Shown: piece after piece, positions 49,491 to 62,998 of the stretch | Layout: each line of letters begins with the position of its first letter | Numbering within the stretch: the stretch's first letter is position 1 | Assembly: GCA_035582835.1 (NCBI GenBank) | Contig: JAYKAV010002774.1 | Span: 788,418-852,417 of the forward strand | Direction: 5' to 3' | Source: Phoebastria nigripes | Taxonomy: Eukaryota; Chordata; Aves; Procellariiformes; Diomedeidae | DNA length: 64,000 bases | Position numbers and translations under genes: made by a program | The notes under the pieces: generated by a model | Seen by the model: the letters and a program-made list of their open reading frames with translations, nothing else | The model's database searches: none | Told to the model about the DNA's origin: nothing

Positions 49491-52400
49491 TAACATCTTT
49501 AAATAATAGACTCCCAGTAATGCCTTTAGGCAAAAGTACAAAAGTATACATCTTTAGAATAAAAAAGAGCCTTTTCATTTTTTTCAGAAATAGCCATATA
49601 TCACTAAAATTCCTCTGTCTCTACATATATATATAGGTACCGATTCACAGACATACATAACCAAGATACTCTAAAATATACTGTCCATTCCCCCTTTTAC
49701 AGAATATCCCTACAGAATGGACAAGGTAAATATCTCAGTGGATGTAGCTGCCTTTTGTCTGAATAATACTGAAANTTTCATGTTAATTACAATGCTTTAA
49801 CACTAAATTTAATTGAACAATAGTAACATGGAGAAAGCTGTGGGTACATTCATTATAAAAAGTTCTTTTCATTAATTTAGCAATTTTTTCTGCCATCTGG
49901 TACAGCCATAAATAGTTATTTGTACATTATTCAAAATGATCTTTGAATTCTTGAAGAATTTTGGACTGATTGTTAACTTTTTACAGCAAGCATTCAATGT
50001 TTTATTCAAAATAATAACTGCGTCAATTTGCTGTAACTGGTGTTTTGGCTACTTATTTGAGCATGAAGTTCCTTTGGGTGCTGAAACTACATAATACAGA
50101 GTTTTGGCACAAATACAAAAAAATAAAAAAATGGTAGTAAGTCCTGTCTCAAAGCTTTGCATACTGTTGCTGCACATCAAATAAAAACATTCACTTCAAA
50201 ACCTTAAGTGAGTGTAGTGGGAAAAAGGCTTAAAACCTATTTCTGTGAAGAAGGCTGAAAAAATTCTAAGACACTATTTGTTGTTTACCAGTAAAAGAAA
50301 GCAGAATGTTGCAGCTACTACCAAGCAAAAATCCTGGATCATCCACTGGGTATTCTGACTAAATAACTCAAGATTTGGCACGAAGACTCACAGAGAGGAG
50401 AAATAGCAAATGTATCTGAGTAATCAACTGAAAAAAGAAATGAAATAAAGCAAGAAAGCCTTTAACCACCTCAGTATTTTTTGTAGACTAAATTTCCTTC
50501 ATCAAATCTTGAAAATTTCTCATCCCTCCCCAAATTTACTGTCTTTTTTCCTGTTGGGGGACTAGAGATGAAGGTTTCTCCATATTATGAGTATTGCTTA
50601 GAGAAGACTAAGGATTCAAGTCCAAGTCCATAGTAAAAATACTGCTAGTTTCATTTTAGATTAACTCAGGTAAGTATCAATTAAAATAATGCAAGTAACA
50701 GGAATGAGATGCACTATTGCTCTACCATCTTAATTTGTGCCCTTTACTGTCTGGTAAACTGAATCTTTCCAATCTCTCCATGACATCCAAGGAGATCAAA
50801 AGGTTTGTATCAAAAAAGTAGATTTTCAACCATTTTTCATTTACTGGAATATACCTGTTTTTTCTAAAAACTCAAAAACTGTTCACAGCTTCCATTTCAC
50901 AGCCAAAAGGTTAAAACTCTCTAGTTTGGGTGAAAAAAAAAATTTTTTTTGATCAAAAATACAAAATTTCTAGATTAGAAAAAAGTAGTCAATTTTTAAA
51001 TTGAATGAAACATTTAAAAGTTCACATGTACAAGCACATCTCTCAATCTGCTGATTTGTAGAGGTATGAACATACTAATGAACAGGCGTCGCCTGTGAGC
51101 CAGATACCCTGTTTTAAAAAAAAAAATGCAGTAATCCCGCAGGTTAATCATTAAAGCACAGTTTTATTTACATCACACTTACAGATTCTCTTTAAACAGG
51201 CGTAGAACAAATGCAATTGCTGAAAAATGCAGGTAAATATTTTTTAAATGGACAACTTATTTTTGTTACAGTAGTAGTTTTAGGGTGATTGATGGTTATA
51301 ACATCGGATAAAGCAACAGAGAGACATGTATTATCACTTGCTAAACTCAAGTCATTTCTATAAAAATTTCTGTGCTCTGATGTTTCAAGATGACAACAAA
51401 ATATGTTTTACAAATGCATGTACTTTTGGGGGGGACTGCAATCATGAATGCTTAAATAAACTCAAGTCATATTTTCTCTGAAAGTAAACCTGGTCTTCCA
51501 TTTTCTTGTATTTTCTCTTGTACTACTAAACGATGAAGAAAACAGATAATTCAGATTGCCCTCTCTAGGGCCATAACCTGGCAAGGACTACCTCAGGTGC
51601 TGAATTTCATTCACACAAGTAGTCACATTCAAATGTGAGGCATTAGATGCACTCAAGGCCATCGGAAGGGCGCTACAAGAGACTATTATCCCAGGTGTTA
51701 CCCTGTGGGAGCTGAAAGCACGACATGGGCCAAATTTATCTGAGTCATATCAGCTGCTGCTACGGCTGCTGCCAGACGAAAGCGAGCGCCTACAAAATTT
51801 CTTCCTGCACTTTCCAATTCATTCTCTTCTCTGGCTTTCATGTTCAGCAGTCTCAATCACAACTGCACCCTCCACTCCAGCAGCCTAACAAGGCTGGGGA
51901 ATAGGCTGCCTACCCATCTGCTGCTACCACCTACCTCGTAACTGGCATAGATGCTAGGGACAGGTGGGCTCTCTTCTCCCCAGTTCTGTTAGGATGATAA
52001 AAAAAGAGAATACAGCAGCAATACCTAGAGCAAGCAAATGCCTTGCTAGGGTGGCAGCTGCACTACATGTTTTTTCATTCCAGGTACTTGGTATCTTCAG
52101 GGTTTTCAGCCAAAATGAAGGAGGATGAAAAGTGCCAAGAAGCATTTTCCTTCTTAAAAACCTGCTTGTTATGGAAGTGCTCATTATTAAATTCCTATTT
52201 ATTAAAACTTTATTTGTGTTTATCTGAATGTCCTCCTATGAGCTAAAAGCAAATGGGAGAAAGAAAGAGACAGCAATGGACCAGCTCCTCAGCTACTGGA
52301 AACTGACAGTAGTTCCCCATAGCCCTGCAGAAGATACGCCCCCATTCTAGTTTCATCCCTGGCAAAGGAAAAACTTCTTAATAGTCCAGATTACAGCTTT

Positions 52401-55400
52401 ACAGATTTCCTAGTTTATGGTGAGAAGAGATGACCTGAGGCCCTGATTTCCTATACAAGAAGACACTACACTCTACCCAGATCATCCTGACAGGCCTATA
52501 TCCTAACAGGCCTCAGGTGTCTTCGGACTTCCAGCCTCCTACATTATGATTAGCCATAGACATACGGCCCCACNTCATGAGCTGCAAACACAATCTTGCA
52601 GCTGGGTAACCCACTAACTTTAGCCCAGGTTATTTTTCCNTTTGGAACTCAACAGTCTGTGTTAGAGCAAAGCATTTTTCAGTCTTCAGGAGACTGAACT
52701 CGTGTGTGTCACGGTCAAAGAAAACAAGACACGTAGGCCGTAGCAATGCTATGGTTCCTGAACTGGCAAGAGGGCTGATGGAGCACAGTATTTTCACATA
52801 ATCCTAACAGACAATGCCACAGTGACAATGTCGTAGTGTGATTAAGGGAAAACACTCTCAGTGTCTACATGTCAATTCAATCCAGAGTGGTATGAAATAA
52901 AAAAAGTAATGTCATAGCCATTACCTGTGCCTTCAAAAAGGAAAAAAGATGTCAGTGAGTGCCACAGGATGGGTAGAGGAAAAACCTGCCTTGTTATTGT
53001 ATTTGTGATGTAAACAAAAGACTTAAAAAACAGCCAACTTTACTATACCATCAAAAAATGAACAAGGTAACATTTCCTTCATGACCTGTTTTGTATACAG
53101 TTCACATTAATACAAACATATTAATTAACATTTTGAATATTTTAAATTGTGGAATTTTTTTTACTTTAAACAAGCATATTTTTTCAAAAAAATAATAAAC
53201 CAAATACAAAATATGGACCAGTGCTATAAATTAACTTTTGCAGAAGGTATAACTGCATCATGCCGTGATCAATTTACCTAGTCAGTTATCCCTAGCACTG
53301 GAAAGGATACTTACTTGAAAGGAGGAAATCAGTCTATACAGCCCTAAGACATTCCCAAAGTCACATCAGTGCACCATGGCAACACCACAGGACAGCTGTG
53401 TCACAGCCACAGGGCTACTCGCTCCTCTGTCCAACCCAGGGCTTGAGTGCAACCCCTTTGGTGCTGGACATGCCTTGGTCTCTCACAAGCTTTTCCCACC
53501 GCAGCCTCCAGCTTCCTTTGTATTTGCTGTTCTTATAACAGGTCTGGCTGTGTTCAGCACTTACAGTTCTTCCATCTGGCATCTCTGATCAGTGACAACC
53601 TTCTTAAAACCAGAGTCATTAATTTTAGCAATAGGAAAAAAGCTCTTAGAGAAAGGGGGTTTTACAACAGTGCTACAACTATAGTTCTTATCTAAACACT
53701 TACAAGTACCTGAGACTAACGCAGGCAGCACACGTGACAAATACCTAACTCCCAAGCTGGGTCGTCTGCCTATGTCCTGACAAAGAACTCCTTCCAGAAC
53801 TGATTTGTGTCACTTGAATCTCTGTGGTTTGGCCTTTGCTCCTAAGCTACCTAAAAGGGTTTACAGGAAAATAGGCTTGGATAATGTTTTTTTTTTTTTT
53901 CCTTGCAGTTTGGTTTTCTCCACAAACGCCTATTAGTTTCAGTCATTCTGTCAAAGTGATTAACATTGCTCTCAAACTGATCATTCACAATAACAGAGCT
54001 CCAACCATGCCACAGGTTTTTTGGCAGCCTTTGATCCTGCTGACTACAAGGTACTCCTGAGATGTCTTTATGGATAAGGGAACTCTTTGGTATCCTGTCT
54101 ACATCCATCCACCCTGGGATCTATGACGATTCTATGCCGGTTGTTCTGTGATGTTCTACTTTGTCCTCTGTCTGCACAGATTTCTTAGTCTTTAAAGGGT
54201 TTGGGATTTCAGAATCATCATCTTTTAATTGCATCCAAACTAAGCATTTTCTTTGCTTTGCCATTTCCTGGCTTAGGAGAAGGAAAAGCTTGCTGAAGTC
54301 TACTTTACAGAAGATAGAACCAGTATGGCAGATTTAGCACATGGAACCAAGAGGTACTTTTTCACCAGGTGATATGGCTAAGAGTATGTTTAGCTATAAA
54401 GGTTGAAACACCTTGAACCAGCTTGGAAATTTTTAAGTAAACTTTAATTTTCAAGTACTAATGCTGGCTCAAGATACTCTTCAATCGCAGTTACTTGGGA
54501 AACATAGTTTCTTTTGCTGATGTGATCTCACTAGACATCTGTGCCTTAGGATCCCAGCTGGAATGACAACCTGCAATAAAAAGTCTCACTTGAAGACCAC
54601 TTAAAGACTGCAGCCTTCTGCATTCTTGGAGCAGTATTTTACATCCTTAATTCTTACAACTCTATTAAACTTTCTGTCCTCTATATACATTTACATAGTG
54701 TAAGCCTGTCATGGCCCATGCTGTTTAGAACCTACATGTATTCTAAGGGAGTCCCTGTTTTCCACATACTGTTTGGGAAAGACTCATGATGCCCCCAAAG
54801 GATTAGTCTCTAAGAATGGCATCGAGGACTTACGGATTTGAAATCTTTCCTTCCACCAGTTCACAAAAGCTTGAACTTTCTGAGGCTTACAGTATAACAC
54901 AATTATCTTTGCCAACTGAGTAGGGACAAATATTAAGCCCTTTTTTCTAGCTGAGAGCTTGAACCAAAAAAAAAAAAAAAAACCAACAACAATTTAGGAT
55001 TTGCCTTATGGCATGACTGCAGTATAAATACATAACTAAAACAGATATATACAAAGGATATATCAACATAAAGCTCATGAAACATATGGCTGGGTAGACA
55101 CAGCTATGAAGGTAGTTTGGAGGGCTAATACAGATCCACTGTGGACCTTGCAGTTCTGTAGAACAGTAAGAGTGGTTAGGAAAATGCATTCCTGTTTGTT
55201 GTTCAAACTTGCTCTAAAAATTATGCTAATGATGACTAATCCTTGACTCATTAAAAAGCCATCAAACAAACTAAAACACAGAATCCTGAATAAGATGTGG
55301 TGTAAAGTCTTCAGCAAATACACGTTTCCAGGGACACAATAATCTGTATGTAGCTGCAACTGGGGAAAAAGGAAAAGGAACAGTAATTAATTTGGATAAA

Positions 55401-58400
55401 GGTAAAGTATTTAATAGAAAGCTATTGTTGTGGGTTTTAATAGCTGTTTCCTTGTTTCAGCTTGTTAAACGAAATGCAAACCCTCTTTATATGCATTTGT
55501 CAACTGCAGATTGTTTGTAATTGGGTCCCAGTTCATTAAATCACTTAAACAGAGTCCTCTTCAAAATGAACCTTAATTAAAATTAATTAAAGGAATATTT
55601 TTTATTCCTAAGGAATTTCTGCTATTAATGTAAACTGTGTTGTAATTTCACACTTTTTCTGTGAAAGAAACGAGCAATAAGAGAAGACAAAAGTACACCA
55701 AAAAGATGCACTCTCTTCTAGTGCTTTATAAGAATAACTGAAACCCTTTGACAGCACAGGTAATAAATTCACTCCAAACCCTCTCCTGACACATTCAGCA
55801 CTCAAAGAAGACAATCCCGACAACTTGTATTATTGCTATAGTAATGTGATAATTAGCATCAAAAGAGAAAATGGTTTGTATCTACAATTTTAATGACGCT
55901 TTACAATGTTGAATAATGATGCACCTGAACATCCTTTGGTCAATTGAAAATCACTTCATCTAAGACAAGACAGCTGACATTTGTGAGACAAGCAGTCACA
56001 ACTCCGATTTTTGGATGTCATGTGAAAAATACATCACTGTGTTGTAATTTTAAATATCAAAGCATTATTTACTGATGCAGGCTCCCAAGGGAGATAATGG
56101 ATTTCCTTTAGGCAATATACTCTCCACTTAAAAGCAATACAATTGGAAAAACTTCAGTACATGTAGGTACCGACTTAGATTATCTCAGTACGTCAAGCAT
56201 ACAAAAGTCACATATAAANGACAAAAATATGAGACAGTCCCTGGACAGTTCAAGACCCAGAATTCCTTTAAAGAAAGACACGATAACTTAAGGACGGTGA
56301 ATTTGCTTGTGGCACAGAAAAATCCAGAGAAAAAGTTTGATAGAAAGGATCTCTGCATACTTCCACTGGATTTTAGCTTTTCTACCGTTAAAATGCGCCC
56401 TTTGCTGCCACCGCGTGGGCCTTGCCGCAATGCACTAGGAACGAACACCACTAATACTTTCTCCATCCCTCTGCAATCCTCGTCTTTCCCATCTGATTAA
56501 AATAAAGAGGTTTCCTTCTTTCTTTTATGTTTCAAATACAGCCTTAAATAAATAAGCTCTGTTCCTTACCTGTTAGGTGTTACACAGCTCAAAATCACTG
56601 CTGAAGTTCAAGAATCTAAATGACTTCAGTTAACAAATAAACACACAAGCCCCTCACTTTTAAAAAAAGTATTCAATGATGCTTTGATAACAGACATACA
56701 ACACCTGCAGTTCACCCTACCTGTTCAGATACCACAAAGTTAATCCTTGTTGCAAGAGTTCACTGGTTTGGGAGCTAGACAGGACTTCAAGCAACAGCCA
56801 GAGTTACTTGATAGCTGTCAGGACAGTACTTATATTAGAGTACATAAGGCCTGAACCGCATGTATAAAGGTAATGTTTATGATNAAAATAGATGGTGCTC
56901 TGATACAAGATGGCTCCAGGCTGCTGGGCAGGTGACACGGGCATTACAATTTAAATACATGCCCTTGATCTGAAAAGTGTTGAGAGGTGTCACAACTCTG
57001 GGCCCTGGACACAACATAGGCACTTTTTTAACTGTGAAACATTCCATCCACACCTGCACAGCAGATTTATACTAAGCACATTTATATGAGCCTTTAATAT
57101 GCAGAAAAAAGCCTCCTTTCCTGTGAAACCATGCTGGAACTGCACACCAGCATGCCTTGCAGCTTGCAGGATGCCATTGGTAATGGGGACATATGGTACT
57201 GAAACATGGAGTAGATCACAACGATGCTGATCAGTCCTCCAGCAGTGGCTGTGGGCATGTGCAAGAAGAGGATGCTGGAAACATCTACAGGTTTGGTCAC
57301 TCTACCACACAAGAGAGAATAAAAGGTTGAGGAGGGAACTACTCTCTTTACACTGTTTTTGGCTTTTTGACTGAGAGAGACCTGCACATGCTTTTAAAGC
57401 CAAGATCATTCTAGAGTCATCATTTTCAAAATCCTAACAGCTTGCACCGGCACATTACAACCCTTAATTTTTAATGAAATCCTGATCTACTTTTTTTCAG
57501 TCTTTCAACTCAAGCTCCAAAATAGCAATCAGGAATGGCCAAATACAGGAGACAAAGTACAAGACAAGTATCTCATGTTCCACTGGAGTGCCTTGAGACA
57601 GGCCTTCCAGGCATCTTCTGCAAGGGGGCAGAAAACTTGAGTGTGCTCACTGGCACTACGCAAAAGTTGCCAGACAGTTAACTTATCTACCCAAGATTTG
57701 AATACCATTGCCACATTGTATTTTGAAAAATGAAGGCCATGAGTCCAAAGACAAGGGCAGAAATCAGATCTCTGGCAAGGTAGCACAGAGTATCTGTTAC
57801 AAGGAACTATGGAAGGTCGTCAGATGGGAGAGTACCGTGGAGCTTGGCACCTAACTGGATATACATGCTGTGAACTGGAATCACTGGGAAAGCCCTAAGA
57901 ATTCAATAGCCCAACACTGCTCCAGTTTCCTCCAAAGAGCAGACAGAGGAGGATTCTGATGAGGTTTGTCCTTTTTTTTTTAAACTATGCAATACTGTAA
58001 AACATTATCATAAAATTCTATGTTATTCTCACATTGTCCTTGTTACCATTCATTACATGAACCCCTGTTTTTAAAACATTTTAAGAAATTCTTCAGGCTA
58101 GATGATGCTGACCCTAGCTTTCTAGAATTTCCCTCTGCAAAAAAATTTGCTTGTTTAATCCCCTGAGGGCTTTATTTTGGCACGCTGGGCTCTGAGCTAC
58201 TTTCACACATACTAGGTTTGAATTTGCTGCAAATGTTCAACAGCACTCCTGCTTATTAAATTTTACTGCTTCTAACAGAAACCTTGGCCTTGGCCAATGT
58301 TATTGGTCTTGTCCAATAACTAACTGTGTTTTATTAATAATGTCCAGCACAAGGTATTATAAGCACTTAAAGGACCCAATTCATGTCTTCAAAGATCATT

Positions 58401-58426
58401 AAGGTACCTGGAGAACGATCTCCTGC

Positions 58427-58840
58427 TCAGGACTGTATGAACAGGACCATACTGTTCAAGACTGGGTGGAGGGACCCCAGACATGGCCAGTGGCGCACAA
58501 TGCTTGCAGAAGGGTTGTGCAGTGACCACCCCGGATGCACAGACAGACAGATGGCCACCCGGCCACCTTGCGGTGCATTTGTAGCCCTAACTGTGTGACT
58601 GGGTGGCGCCTGAAAATTATGCAGCCACTGTTCGTCGTCACTTCTGATCACGGTGTGCTGCCACCAGTTCACACCCCTCAGCCTCACCCAGTGACCACTG
58701 GCAATGCTCTGGTTCAGCTTCCAAGCAAACTGTTTTCCCCTCTTCAGAGCACTGGTCAAATAAAATGTTACGATGAAGTGACAGGAGTTGACAGACACTT
58801 CTGCAGAAGGGAAACCAGCAAAGCAGAAGCCGAGTACCAC
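58427..58840 (-). pseudogene. Likely remnant of a PIF/Harbinger-type transposase
   Basis: The 137-codon minus-strand frame contains WWQHTVIRSDDEQWLHNF (residues 59-76) and RVAICL (residues 94-99). These resemble the N-terminal region of HARBI1-like transposases (a WW..V....D..WL.NFR box followed by ..KRVAI.LW). The spacing between the two motifs is shorter than usual and the sequence after RVAICL leaves the family, so the fragment is degraded. The catalytic DDE part is not found on either side. The region is richer in G+C and CpG than its surroundings. No terminal inverted repeats were found. Homology is recalled, not computed. Confidence 0.4.
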
Positions 58841-60625
58841 AAGAGAGCAGCCACTATCTTCTTACTGTCTATAATCATAAAAAAACCCTTCTATTCACTA
58901 TATGCAGGCCTGTGTTGATGGAAATAGTGCCNAGTATGAATTAAGACCTCCAAACAGGCTCCCACAGCTGTTGTAAGATGGATAAAGGAGGGAGGGACCT
59001 TTTTCAGCCATGTGAAGACGAAGAATAGTGTGGAGCAGGCAAAGTGACAGCAACAGATTTGACACAGNGGGCCACTTCAGATAGCAGCTAGCCTCTTCCC
59101 GAGGCTGCCTGGGTTGGCTGTGCGGAGGACCGTTGTGCACATGTGTGATGGACCGTTGTGCACAAGCGTGATGGACCNCAACGTGACAGATGTTGTACTT
59201 CTGCTCGTGTGCACAAAACCACCAAAGGCTCATAGCACGAACAGCAGATCCCCGGGCCAACGTACGTCACATCGTGTTGTATCAGAGTCCCTCTCACAAC
59301 GTACCGTATCACTGGCTAACGCAGACACACCCATTGAGAAGATGTAATCGGCAGATGTAATCAGCAGTGCCCTTCTCGCTACTTCAAAAACTTAAAATTC
59401 CAAACTACAGAGGAAATTCAACGGCCTCATTCCCACTGCACAGTTTAGCCCCTGGCATCGCGCAAGATAATATTTTTTCTGATCCGCTACAATTGGTTTT
59501 ACTGTTCTCCAAGTATTAAAACTATTCCAAAATAAATCTCTCCTTATTTGAGCATAAAGCACTACTTAATGTTACTCTGACTTTTGCAGGAACAGCTTTT
59601 TCTGCATTATTCTCACAGCAGCCTTGACCAGGCCTGCTCTCTAACAGCTGCTGGTCTGTTCTGACTGACTTGTCCTGCTACGCTCCCCAGGTCTCTAAAC
59701 CTAAACCTGAATAATGGCTGAACCTTTCCTACCCCTGGATCATTTTCACATTTATCCTCTCTATTCCGCATCGTTCTTGCAGAGAAGGACCAGCCAGACC
59801 AAACACCTCGTTCCTGAAGCCTGTGCCTCAACCCTGCTGGGCCTTCAGACGGTTACACAAACTGGGCCTGACGTGGGCCCTGTGCCCAGCTCGGCTTCTG
59901 CTTACTGTTTTCAGGGATGGGAAGCAGTAAGAAATAATAGCTGCAGACCATTCTCCGACAGCTTTTAAGACATGTTTCCTCACTGACTACAAGAGCAATG
60001 ACCTAATGTACAGTGGGTCAGTGCCATAAACTGTGAAGTCCATAAAAGGAAATGTCACTGAAAAAAGAAGAGGGACTTAAAATTTAAAAAGATACATTCC
60101 AATCTGTTACAAAATTTTCAGTTCAAATAGTCACACTTTCACCCAGCAAACAGCTCTATAATATATATTCAAATACCAGCAACTTGTTCAGCTTTTGCTC
60201 CTCCCAGCAAACTACAGTCCCTACCGCTACCCTTTTTTAAGGGATACATTCACACTTTTTAGGTTTGCCACACTACGACACATGTGAAGTGTCTTTAAAA
60301 GTACTTTTAAAAAAACCCCAAATCTTGGCAACTGTAAAATATACCTTCTTAGAGATGGTAACNTGACAGAATTTTAAAGCACTCCTGGCACAGTTTTCTC
60401 AAGCCCTCAACAGGACATCGCTTCTGCTGTGACCATCCCCGCTGGCATGCACATGCAAGACGTAGGATTCTCCTACTCATGAGTGACAAAGGGATTTTCA
60501 CTGATAAGACCAAACATCTGACCTAAAGAAACTTGTCAGAATCACTCTTCTGCCAGAACACAGGGCAAGCTGAATCAGAGACAGGGCAAGGAGCAAACAC
60601 ACGCAGAAAAAAGAACGTTTTTCAC
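58841..60625. other. Unannotated, relatively G+C- and CpG-rich stretch
   Basis: Holds the 23-bp tandem repeat and several CpG between about 59190 and 59330 (for example CCGGGCCAACGTACGTCACA). It may belong to the same degraded transposon as the Harbinger-like fragment, but this is not shown. Confidence 0.4.
59128..59173. repeat. Two-copy 23-bp tandem repeat
   Basis: GACCGTTGTGCACATGTGTG ATG is followed at once by a second copy with two changes (GACCGTTGTGCACAAGCGTG ATG), then a third partial start (GACCNCAACGTGAC). Confidence 0.85.
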
Positions 60626-61212
60626 TCAGTCTTGTAGACAGTAATTGTAAGGCTTTCGTAGCCCCTGTATTGGAAAGATGTGTATTCTGGATGCTTGTGT
60701 TTCACAGGAGTCCATAGGCACGAAGGTCAGCTTGTCTTTACAAAGACTGTAACCTCCATGCAGGCAGCCTCTGACCTTTATCCTGGAAGCCAGTCCCTCT
60801 GGTGTCAGCCATTGCAGTAAGGCGCTGTGGCAAAATGTGCAGACAGAGGTGTTCTTTTGCACAGAAGTACAAACCATGAAGCACATAGCTTTCATAANGA
60901 TTACATTTACTCAGGAAAAAATAATCCACTCCTTGAAACATTTTNTTATGGCAACATGAAGTAGTTGGCTTTGATGACGTTTGTTGTAGAAACCCTCTTT
61001 TCAAAAGTACTACACATCATTGTTCTACCTCGACTTTGAGAGGACTGATCCAAGGGCTCTGTTTGACTGATGGTATACGTCGTGCAGTTTGAGACTGAAA
61101 CTATTTGTTCCGTATTTGCTTGCTGCCTTTTTGCTGGAATGGACACGCAAAATGGCTGTAACAAGCCTTCAGTCCACTTCGAAAAAGCAGTGTGATTCCT
61201 TGGGCACAGCAT
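60626..61212 (-). other. Cluster of overlapping minus-strand frames, possible frameshifted coding remnant
   Basis: Three minus-strand frames of 88-89 codons follow or overlap one another (61212-60946, 61004-60738, 60895-60626). The first and last read as cysteine-containing, protein-like sequence (CPRNHTAFSKWTEGLLQPFC; later HGGYSLCKDKLTFVPMDSCE). N bases at 60898 and 60945 lie where the frames change, so an assembly error or a true frameshift may have split one longer frame. No family was recognised. Confidence 0.25.
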
Positions 61213-62865
61213 GGTCAGCTTCCCAAAATGATCACAACAAATCTAGGGCTGGGGCATAAGCTCCAGGAAAGGGGAGGCTTCAACCCGCAGAAAGCAAGAG
61301 GGCAGATTGACTGACACCAGCTATTTTAGTACTAGGGTGTGGCTATTTCCATGAACGTGGACGCCGATTGCCACACAATCTCTTCAGTGCAGCTAATGGG
61401 AGCTTGTAACAGATATGGGGAGCAGGAATGTTGACAAGGACAAATGAACTCTGATTTCCAGACATGAGTCAAGCTTTCAAAATTGTTAATGCTTTGTCTA
61501 ACAGCTACTTATATTTTATGGAGCATTAGAAATACCAAATATAAATCTTAACATAATACCAATAATAGTATGATTATGTAAATAGGGAAGCCAGAAAACT
61601 GCAATGCTCCCACCCTCCTGATTTCAGGGGTGATTATTCTGCCTCTTATTGGGCACCTATTCATATTTACCACATCATTACTGTGATCGTTTCATAAAAC
61701 ACTCGGTGATTCTGCTGCTTTACCTGCCTTGCTCGAACCAATACATTTAGTCTTCATGTCACAATCTCATGATTAGCCCAGCTGGTCTGCGCTTACGTTC
61801 ATTCAGTGACACCCAGTCTGCCTCCTACTCAGCTTTTGTTTTATGTCACATTGTTAACGGGACTTTATATGCTACGTATTTTTTTTGACACGCTTAACAT
61901 CTGTAACACACCACACCAGGGCCAATTAAATAACTCTTCATCAGACTCTGCCGGTTATGGCTCTGATATTCTGCTAAGAACAAGTCATTCAATTATTTGC
62001 ACTGTTCTTCAACTCATATATACATTTGGTTTCTTATTCCTTCCTAGAAACTCTTCAGATGCTATCTTGCCTTTCATAAACAACATGACTGTGTATTTTT
62101 GTCCAATAAACTCATTTTGTATGTATTAGACAACTAATAATGTAGGTTTTCTCAGGAAAATCAACATGTGAAAGTGGTGTTAATTTTGAGATTATAGGAG
62201 AAAGCAAGTCTTCTTAAGCTAGAAAATTAATATAAAAAGCTCCATTTAAAATAAATCCAGACATAATAAAAAGATAGCTGTTCATCCCTCAGNCAACCAT
62301 AACTTTGCCCTGTTGGAGCACCTTATGGGAAAAAAAAGTAGATTTTTAAGATCTTTTTTAACGAACTGGATCAGCAAATATTATTATACATAACCAAAAT
62401 AGCACTATACTACACATTTAATGTTTGTGTTTTGAGTGTGACCTTCCTCAAGTTTGGATGTTTCAATTTCTTTTAANTTTAACTCTGAGCTTCCTGAGTA
62501 TGCACAATAGTAATGATTGTACTTTTAAACTACTCAGCCCTAACTTCAAATCAAATTTGTTGAGCTGTAATTTTAAATTAAAAAAAAAAAAGATATAATG
62601 TTCATTAGTGCCCTGATGTAATAGTTGCTATCATTTGTTTAGNAGCCCACTTTTTATAACTGATACTTTAATCCTCTTGGCTAATTAACCAATTAAATTA
62701 CTATTCTACCTAAATTCAGAAAGCAGAGGAATAAAAAAAGATAGTGAATACTAGTATGTTTACATTTTGGTAAGGTCTTGTTCACCATAAAGCAGCATAA
62801 TATGAAAACCATTCAGTAGAATATATTCTAGAGCAAAAGAGACAAAAAGAAACTCTGTAACCTAC
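61213..62865. other. Probable intron or 3' flank of the membrane-protein gene
   Basis: On the minus strand this follows the donor at 62865. No further exon could be placed with both splice sites and the right phase. Confidence 0.4.
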
Positions 62866-62998
62866 CTCATATTCCCTGCCATAATGAGGAACAGATTATA
62901 AATGTGAGAAAAAATGAAGAGGAAGAGGATGGTACTGAAGAACATAGTCATCCAAGACCCGTGATCCTCTCGAAACATTTTCAGACGGAGCAACTGAC
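62866..62998 (-). CDS. Internal exon of an unidentified membrane protein
   Basis: On the minus strand this 133-bp segment is flanked by an acceptor (TTCATACCACAG before it) and a good donor (ATGAG followed by GTAGGT). It begins with two bases completing a codon and ends with two bases over. Its open frame reads QLLRLKMFREDHGSWMTM, followed by a stretch of about 22 mostly hydrophobic residues (F, I, L) interrupted by SHIYN, then a short tail ending GNMR. This looks like one transmembrane helix preceded by a basic, charged segment. The frame and phase agree with the upstream exon at 63503-63583, with a 504-bp intron between. I do not recognise the family, so no function is given. An alternative is a first exon starting at the internal Met (MFRED), but the phase match to the upstream exon argues against it. 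Confidence 0.65.

Larger units (their letters stand above)
41340..58426. other. Very long unannotated stretch
   Basis: About 17 kb with only short open frames, the simple repeats at 46580 and 49451, and an A run at about 54966-54982. A strong minus-strand acceptor (TTCCTTTTCCTTTTTCCCCAG) ends at 55360, but no donor could be paired with it. No family A/B LTR or CR1 was recognised. Confidence 0.45.

Noticed and set aside
51725..51901. Small plus-strand frame beginning MGQIYLSHISCCYGCC
   Set aside because: Myristoylation-like start and Cys pairs are suggestive, but at 58 codons with no splice, promoter or family support it is not reportable.
53376..53695. Two overlapping frames with a hydrophobic segment
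   Set aside because: Locally higher G+C yields open frames in two phases; no splice sites or homology recognised.
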